Shown in pieces: positions 1 to 5,800 of a DNA stretch of 6,687 bases (position 1 is the stretch's first letter; the number at the start of each line of letters is the position of its first letter). Source of the stretch: Burkholderiaceae bacterium (GTDB taxonomy: Bacteria > Pseudomonadota > Gammaproteobacteria > Burkholderiales > Burkholderiaceae); contig JAGOCV010000229.1 in NCBI GenBank assembly GCA_017998575.1, positions 1-6,687 on the forward strand, written 5' to 3'. The notes under the pieces are model-generated. The model saw nothing but the letters and a program-made list of their open reading frames with translations, did not search any database and had not been told where the DNA came from. Made by a program: the position numbers and the translations under genes.

Positions 1-1306
1 GCGTGTCCTCGCGCACGTGCACCACGCATTCCTTGATGCCTTCGTGTTTCGCGAGCACGGTCTCGATCTCGCCCAGCTCGATGCGGAAGCCGCGCACCTT
101 GACCTGGTGGTCGCGCCGGCCGACGAACTCCATGCGGCCGTCGGCCAGGAAGCGCACCACGTCGCCGGTGCGGTAGACCCGCGTCGGGCCCACACCGGGC
201 AGATCCAGCGTGACGAATTTTTCCGCCGTGAGCTCGTCGCGCTTGCGGTAACCGCGCGCCAGACCGTCGCCGCCGATGCACAGTTCGCCGCCCACGCCGA
301 CCGGCGCGGGCAGGCCCGAAGGCTCCAGCACATAGACCTGGGTGTTGGCGATCGGGCGCCCGATGGAGATCGCGCGCGAGGTGTCGGTGACGCGCCAGAC
401 CGTGGACCAGATGGTGGTCTCGGTCGGGCCGTACATGTTCCACAGCTCGCCGCCGGTGGCCAGCAGCTTGTCGGCCAGGTCGCGCGGCAGGCCTTCGCCG
501 CCGCACAGCATCTTCAGGCCGGGCCGGCCCTGCCAGCCGCTCTCCAGCAGCAGGCGCCAGGTGGCCGGCGTGGCCTGCAGCAGCGTCGCCTCGCTGCGGT
601 CGAGCAGCGCCGCGAGGCGGATGCCATCCAGCGCGGTCGCGCGCGAGGCCAGCACCACGGTGCCGCCCACGGTGAGCGGGCCATGGATTTCCAGGCCGGC
701 GATGTCGAACGAGAGCGTGGTCACCGAGACGAAGCGGTCCTGCGCCGTGATGCCCGGCTCGCGGTGCATGGACAGCAGGAAGTTCACCACCGAGCGGTGT
801 TCCAGCATCACGCCTTTGGGGCGGCCGGTGGAGCCCGAGGTGTAGATCACGTAGGCCAGATCGCCCGACGAGGCCAGGGGCGCGGGGTTGGCGGCAGACT
901 GGTCGGCCAGCGTGGCGGCGTCGCGGTCCATGCAGACCGCGCGGATGCCGGCGGGCAGGCCCTCGGCGAGGGCCGACTGGGTCACGACGACGGACAGCTC
1001 CGCGTCTTCCATCATGTAGTCGATGCGGTCCTTGGGGAAGGCCGGGTCGAGCGGCACATAGGCCGCGCCGGCCTTGAGCACGCCCAGCACCGCCACCACC
1101 ATGTCTTCGCTGCGCTCCATCCAGACGCCGACCAGCGATTCGCGGCCCGTGCCCAGGGCACGCAGGTGGTGGGCCAGCCGGTTGGCGCGGGCGTTGAGTT
1201 CGGCGTAGCTCAGCGACACGTCCTCGAACCGCAGCGCGGTCGCGTCGGGCGTGCGCGCGGCCTGCGCCTCGAACAGGCCGTGCACGGTCTGTTCGACCGG
1301 GTACGG
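1..1306 (-). other. NRPS adenylation (A) domain, partial, glycine-like pocket
   Basis: Residues about 530-964 activate an amino acid as its adenylate for loading onto the next PCP. Motifs A2 to A8 are intact. Aligning by eye to the PheA pocket positions gives D730, I731, L734, Q773, L796, G798, M820, I828 and W829, i.e. D-I-L-Q-L-G-M-I-W; the tenth residue, the A10 lysine, lies outside the window. From memory, codes of the form DILQLGxxW are assigned to glycine. The domain is truncated by the window edge, not by a mutation. Confidence 0.93.
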
Positions 1307-2893
1307 CATGGCGGTGGCATTCCAGTCCAGCAGGAGCTGGCGCTGTTCACCATCCGTCAGCAGGGCCAGCTCGCTCACGCGCGCGTCGGGCCGCTCGATG
1401 AAACCTTCAAGCAGCTTGCGGTAGTGCTGGAGCATGCGCTCGATGGTCGAGACGTCGAACAGATCGGTGTTGTATTCGAAGTAGCAGCGCAGGCCGTGCA
1501 CGATGTCGAACACATCGACCGAGAGGTCGAAACGCGAGGCGGTCACGTCCAGGTCCATGCTGTCGCAGCGCAGGCCGGGCAGTTCCAGGCTGGTCATGGA
1601 GAGGTTCTGCAGCACGAACAGCACCTGGAACAGCGGCGAGTGGTCCAGCTCGCGGCGCGTGCCCAGCTCGTCCACCAGCATGTCGAACGGCATCTCCTGG
1701 TGCGCGTAAGCCCGCAGCGCGCGCTCGCGCACACGGGTCATGAGTTCGCGCACCGTCGGGTCGCCGCTCAGATCGGCGCGCAGCACGAGGTTGTTGGCGA
1801 AGAAGCCGATGGTGTGCTCCACCTCGGAGCGGTTGCGGTTGGCGATGGCCGAGCCAATGGCGATGTCGGTTTCGCCGCTGTAGCGGTGCATGTGGACCTG
1901 GAAGGCCGAGAGCATCACCATGAACAGCGTCGTGCCTTCGGCGCGGCCGAAGGCCTTGAGGCGGTCGGAGAACTCGGGCGTGAGCTGCAGCGCGCAGCGC
2001 GAGCCATTGGCGGTCTGCACCGGCGGCCGGGGCCGGTCGGTGGGCAGCTGCAGCATCGAAGGCAGGCCGGACAGTTCGCGCTTCCAGAACGCCAGGTGCT
2101 CGTCGATGGCGCCCTGCGCGAAGGCGCGGCGCTCCCATTCGGCGTAGTCGTAGTACTGGATGGGCGGCTCGGCCACCGTCACGGTCTGGCCGGTGGCCAG
2201 GCTCGTGTACAGGTCCCGGAACTCCAGCATGAAGATGCCCAGGGACAAGCCGTCGGACACGATGTGGTCGAGCGCGAAGGCAAACACCTGCTGCTGCTCG
2301 GCCTCGCGGATCAGCCCGGCGTGCAGCAAAGGCGCCTGCGCCAGATCGAACGGGCGCCGCGCGATGCTTTCGACGGCCTGCTTGCACGCCGCGTCGCGCG
2401 CCGCGCCCTGCAGGTGCGAGATGTCGATGCGGTCCAGGTGCACGCGGGCGTGCGGGTCGATCACGAAGCGCGGCTCGCCCTGCGCCGAGATGAAGCGCGT
2501 GCGCAGGCTTTCGTGGCGAGCGACCAGCACCGCCAGCACGCGCTCGAGCAGGGCTTCGTCCAGCGGCCCGCTCAGGCGCAGGGCCGCCGCGATGTTGTAG
2601 GCGTGGCTGGTGGGGTCCATCTGGCGCAGGAACCACAGCCGCTGCTGCGTGTGCGAGACCGGCATGTCGGCCTGGCGCGGCACCCGCTCCAGCGCCGGCA
2701 GCACGGCGCGGGCCGCAGCGGCACCATGCGCCGCGAGATAGGCCTTGACCTCGTCCTTGCGCCGCCCGAGCTCCTCGCGGAGTTCCGGTGTCACGGCGCC
2801 CTTGGGCGCGTTGACGCTGAGCCGGTCCCCGTCCAGTTTCAGGTGGATGTCCAGCCCTTGAAGCCGCTTGATCAACTCAACGGTATCGCTCAC
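1..2893 (-). CDS. Non-ribosomal peptide synthetase, N-terminal part (TubC docking-C-A), 3' partial
   Basis: The frame gives 964 codons without a stop from GTG at 2893 to the left edge. The start is well fixed: an in-frame TGA lies at 2944-2942, no ATG, GTG or TTG occurs between it and 2893, and a strong ribosome binding site precedes it. Domains: TubC-type docking domain (1-55), condensation domain (about 78-505) with motifs SHTQQRLWFL (80), RHESLRTRF (126), DHIVSDG (209-215), YYDYAEW (247-253), ANRNRSEVEHTIGF (351-364), MPFD (401-404) and RFDLS (454-458), then adenylation domain (about 530 to the edge). The A domain shows LKAGAAYVPLDP (606), TSGSTGRPKG (685), YGPTETT (821), YRTGD (907) and the A8 region (925-944). 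Motifs A9 and A10, the PCP and any later modules are cut off. Inferred role: it takes the acyl chain from the upstream PKS and amidates it with an amino acid, probably glycine. Function as NRPS is certain; the substrate is a guess from pocket residues. Confidence 0.97.
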   Translation of the reverse strand, partial: MSDTVELIKRLQGLDIHLKLDGDRLSVNAPKGAVTPELREELGRRKDEVKAYLAAHGAAAARAVLPALERVPRQADMPVSHTQQRLWFLRQMDPTSHAYNIAAALRLSGPLDEALLERVLAVLVARHESLRTRFISAQGEPRFVIDPHARVHLDRIDISHLQGAARDAACKQAVESIARRPFDLAQAPLLHAGLIREAEQQQVFAFALDHIVSDGLSLGIFMLEFRDLYTSLATGQTVTVAEPPIQYYDYAEWERRAFAQGAIDEHLAFWKRELSGLPSMLQLPTDRPRPPVQTANGSRCALQLTPEFSDRLKAFGRAEGTTLFMVMLSAFQVHMHRYSGETDIAIGSAIANRNRSEVEHTIGFFANNLVLRADLSGDPTVRELMTRVRERALRAYAHQEMPFDMLVDELGTRRELDHSPLFQVLFVLQNLSMTSLELPGLRCDSMDLDVTASRFDLSVDVFDIVHGLRCYFEYNTDLFDVSTIERMLQHYRKLLEGFIERPDARVSELALLTDGEQRQLLLDWNATAMPYPVEQTVHGLFEAQAARTPDATALRFEDVSLSYAELNARANRLAHHLRALGTGRESLVGVWMERSEDMVVAVLGVLKAGAAYVPLDPAFPKDRIDYMMEDAELSVVVTQSALAEGLPAGIRAVCMDRDAATLADQSAANPAPLASSGDLAYVIYTSGSTGRPKGVMLEHRSVVNFLLSMHREPGITAQDRFVSVTTLSFDIAGLEIHGPLTVGGTVVLASRATALDGIRLAALLDRSEATLLQATPATWRLLLESGWQGRPGLKMLCGGEGLPRDLADKLLATGGELWNMYGPTETTIWSTVWRVTDTSRAISIGRPIANTQVYVLEPSGLPAPVGVGGELCIGGDGLARGYRKRDELTAEKFVTLDLPGVGPTRVYRTGDVVRFLADGRMEFVGRRDHQVKVRGFRIELGEIETVLAKHEGIKECVVHVREDT
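1379..2662 (-). other. NRPS condensation (C) domain
   Basis: Residues about 78-505 carry core motifs C1 to C7. The active-site motif is DHIVSDG (209-215), where the catalytic second histidine (H210) and the structural aspartate (D214) are kept; the first histidine of the usual HHxxxDG is aspartate. As the first domain of a subunit directly after a PKS, it should form an amide between the polyketide acyl group and the amino acid loaded on the following PCP. No sign of epimerisation or heterocyclisation: the DxxxxD motif of Cy domains is absent. Confidence 0.95.
2729..2893 (-). other. TubC-type N-terminal beta-hairpin docking domain
   Basis: Residues 1-55 show the family pattern: an N-terminal helix (TVELIKRLQGLDIHLKL), a hairpin with GDRLSVNAPKGAV (22-34), and TPELREELGRRKDEVKAYL (35-53). 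This matches the TubC N-terminal docking domain family, found at the start of NRPS subunits that receive a chain from a separate upstream protein. It mediates subunit recognition and has no catalytic role. Confidence 0.9.
2890..2893 (-). other. GTGA stop/start overlap between the PKS and NRPS genes
   Basis: On the minus strand the four bases GTGA contain the NRPS start codon GTG and the PKS stop codon TGA. Such overlaps allow terminating ribosomes to restart on the next gene and favour similar amounts of two partner proteins, which suits consecutive assembly-line subunits. Confidence 0.9.
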
Positions 2894-5800
2894 AACGTGA
2901 GTTCCTCCCGGCTGTCGGAGTCGGCGGCATCGGAGGTGTCGTCATCGCCGTAGAGTCCATTCAGGTGCGTGGCCATCTCGCCCACCGAGGGCCATTCGAA
3001 GGCGGCCGTGGCGGCCACGCTGCGGCCCAGCGCCTGCTGCAGGCGGTTGCGCAGTTCCACCGAGGTCAGCGAGTCCAGGCCCAGCGCGGTGAAGGTCTGG
3101 TCGACCGGGATCGATTGCGGTGAGCCCGCCAGGCCCAGCACGGTGGCCAGTTCGCGGCGCACCAGCGTCACCAGCTGCTCGCGCCGCTCTTTGGCCGGCA
3201 GGCTGGCGTAGTCCACGCGCGCGGCACCGCCCTGCGCTTGCGCGCCGCTTCGGTTCTGCGCCGCCGCCAGCAGATCGGCCAGCAACCGGGGCGCCTGCGC
3301 GCCCGCCATCTGCTGGGCCAGCAGGGCCCAGTCGATCGGGGCCACCGAGCTGCGGGTGGCGTTGTCGCGCAGCAGCACACTCAGTGCCTGCATGCCTTCG
3401 GCCGGCGACAGCGAAGCCAGACCTTGCGCGCCCGCCTTCGACACGGTGCCGGCGCGCACCGCCATGCCGACCTCGCTCCAGGCACCCCAGTTGACGCTGA
3501 GGGCGGCACGGTCGGCATCGCGGCGCTGGCGCGCCAGCGCATCCAGGAAGGCATTGGCCGCCACGTAGTTGCCCTGCCCCGCCGAGCCGAACACGGCCGA
3601 CAACGACGAGTAGAAGACCACGAAGTCCGGCCGGTGGCCGGCGCGCTCCAGCGCCACGCTCAGGCGCCAGGCACCGTCGGCCTTGGGGCCCATCACGGTG
3701 GCGAAGCGCTCCGGCGTCTGCTTGAGCAGCACGCCGTCGTCGAGCACCGCCGCGCCGTGGATGACACCGCCCAGCGCGGGCAGGTCCTTCAAGGCGGTCA
3801 TGAGGCGTTCGATGCCTTCGGCGGTGGCCACGTCGGCCGAGACGGTCTTCACCGTCACGCCCTCGGCTTCCATCGCCGCAATGGCCTCGCGGGCGGTGGC
3901 GTCCGGCTCGCTGCGCCCTGCCAGCAGCAGGTGGCGCGCGCCCTCGCCGGCCAGCCATTGGCCCGCCAGCAGACCCAGGCCCTTGAGGCCGCCGGTGACC
4001 AGGTAGGTCGCGTCGTCGCGCACCGCCTGCGGGCGCTTGGGCGGATCGACGCGGTGGCGGAACACCACGCGGCCGATGTGCTTGGCCTGCGCCATGTAGC
4101 GGAAGGCGTCGGGCGCGCTCTCGAACGGGAAGGTGGTGCACGGCAGCCACGGCAGCACGCCGGACTCGATCTCCTGCAGCACGCGCGTGAAGATCTGGCC
4201 CACGATTTCGGGGGTGTCGCGGGCGTTGTCGTTGCAGTCCACGATGTGGTACTCGATGCCCCGGTTGAGCTCGGCCACGCGCTCGTGCGTCCACAGGCCG
4301 CGCTTGCCGATTTCCAGGAACACGCCGCCGTCGGACAGGCACTCGAAGCTGCGGTCCAGCAAGTGGCCGGCCAGCGAGTTGAGCACCAGGCGCACGCCCT
4401 TGCCTTCGGTGATGCGGGCGATTTCGTCGGCGAACGAGTCGCTGCGCGAATCCAGCGGGTGGTGCACGCCAAGACGGCGCAGCTCCTCGCGTTTCTCGGG
4501 GCTGCCGGCGGTGGCGAAGATTTCCGCGCCCGCGCGGCGGGCCAGCGCGATGGCGGCCATGCCCACGCCACCCGCACCCGAGTGGATCAGCACGCGGTCG
4601 CCCTGGCTCATCTTGCCCAGCAGGTTGAGCGTGATGTCGGCGGTGAGGTAGGCGGTCGGGATCGCGGCGCCCTGCTCGAAGCTCACGCCATCGGGCAGCG
4701 GGGCGACGAACTCCCAGCGCGCCACCGCGTGGCTGGAGAAAGCGCCTTCGAGCATCGCGACCACGCGGTCGCCGACCTGGAACTGTGTGACGCCCTCGCC
4801 CACGGCGACCACCTCACCCGCCGCATCGCTGCCCAGGTGACGGATCTCGCCGGGGTACATGCCCAGCGCGCTGAGCACGTCGCGGAAGTTCAGGCCGCTG
4901 GCGCGCACCCGGATCTCCACCTCGCCCCGGCCCGGCGCGCGGCGTTCCATGGCGCCGAGCTTCAGGTTTTCCAGCGTGCCGCGTTCGCTGATGTTCAGGC
5001 GGATCGGCGCGTCGTCGATGTGCGGCGCGTTCGAGCGCGGCTGGCGCACCAGACGGGCGGCATGGCGCACGCCCTTGCGCAGCGCGACCTGGGTTTCTTC
5101 GCTGTCGGCGAGCATCTCGTCGAGCAGGAGGCGGGCGTCGCTGGGCGTGGCCTGCGGGTCGAGGTCGACCAGGGTCACGCGCAGCTCGGGGTGCTCGGTC
5201 GCGGCCACCCGCGCCAGGCCCGCCACCGGGGCCTGCGTGATGCGCAGTTCCTCGGTGCCGTCCACCGACTGGCTGCCGGCGGTGGCGATCCACAGGCGCG
5301 GTGCCGATGGCAGACCGGCCTGCGCCAGGGCCTGCAGCGTCAGCAGCGCGGCGTCCACCCCGAAGCGCTGCACCGCGCTGGGCAGGTCGTCGTCGCGCAG
5401 CGCGGGTACGCGCAGCGGCCACAGCGACACCACGCCGCGCAGCGCGCCGCTTTCAGCCGCCTTGGCCACCAGGCGCGCGTGGTCGCCGGCCTGGGTTTCA
5501 TCGATCACCATGGCGCCCGGGCTGGCCGCGCTGCCCGAGGGCAACACGCGGATGGCCTGGCCGCCGCGCTGGGCGATCTCGTCGGCCAGGCGCTGGCCGC
5601 GGCCCTGGCCTTCGTCGAACACCAGCCAGGTGCCCTCGGCGGTGGCCGGCTCGGCCACCAGCGCCTCGGGCTTCCATTGCAGCTCGTACAGCCAGTCGGC
5701 CACCTGCGCGTCCACGCGCTGGCGGAACAGCTCACGGCTGGCGCGGCGGCAGCGCAGGCCTTCGAGCAAGGCCACGGGCTGGCCGTCGGGCGTTTCGATG

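Noticed and set aside
2288..2299. Short CTG run on the plus strand (Gln-Gln-Gln in the NRPS).
   Set aside because: It is only three or so units, in frame within the C domain, and ordinary for GC-rich coding DNA.
1407..2636. A 409-codon minus-strand frame within the NRPS gene.
   Set aside because: It is a shifted frame of the C domain, rich in R, A, P and G with no motifs. The NRPS frame continues unbroken through the region, so there is no frameshift.
17..2953. A 978-codon open frame on the plus strand, opposite the NRPS gene.
   Set aside because: Its codons are in mirror register with the NRPS codons, so its stops would need TTA, CTA or TCA codons in the NRPS, which this GC-rich gene hardly uses. 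Its translation is low-complexity (rich in H, R, Q, A, V) with no family resemblance, while the minus strand has full C and A domain motifs.
3997..4020. Possible defect in the KR nucleotide loop: lysine (K902) where glycine is common (TGGLKGLG).
   Set aside because: The SDR pattern TGxxxGxG is still satisfied and the K/S/Y/N catalytic set is intact, so there is no reason to call the KR inactive.
2942..4342. A 466-codon minus-strand frame within the KR-ACP part of the PKS gene.
   Set aside because: It is an out-of-frame, Arg/Ala/Gly/Pro-rich translation, while the PKS frame carries intact KR and ACP motifs over the same bases.
5038..5700. The region between DH and ER as a possible inactive methyltransferase or unknown domain.
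   Set aside because: Its length, its starting WLYELQW strand and its position before the ER fit the structural half of the KR. No SAM-binding motif is seen.
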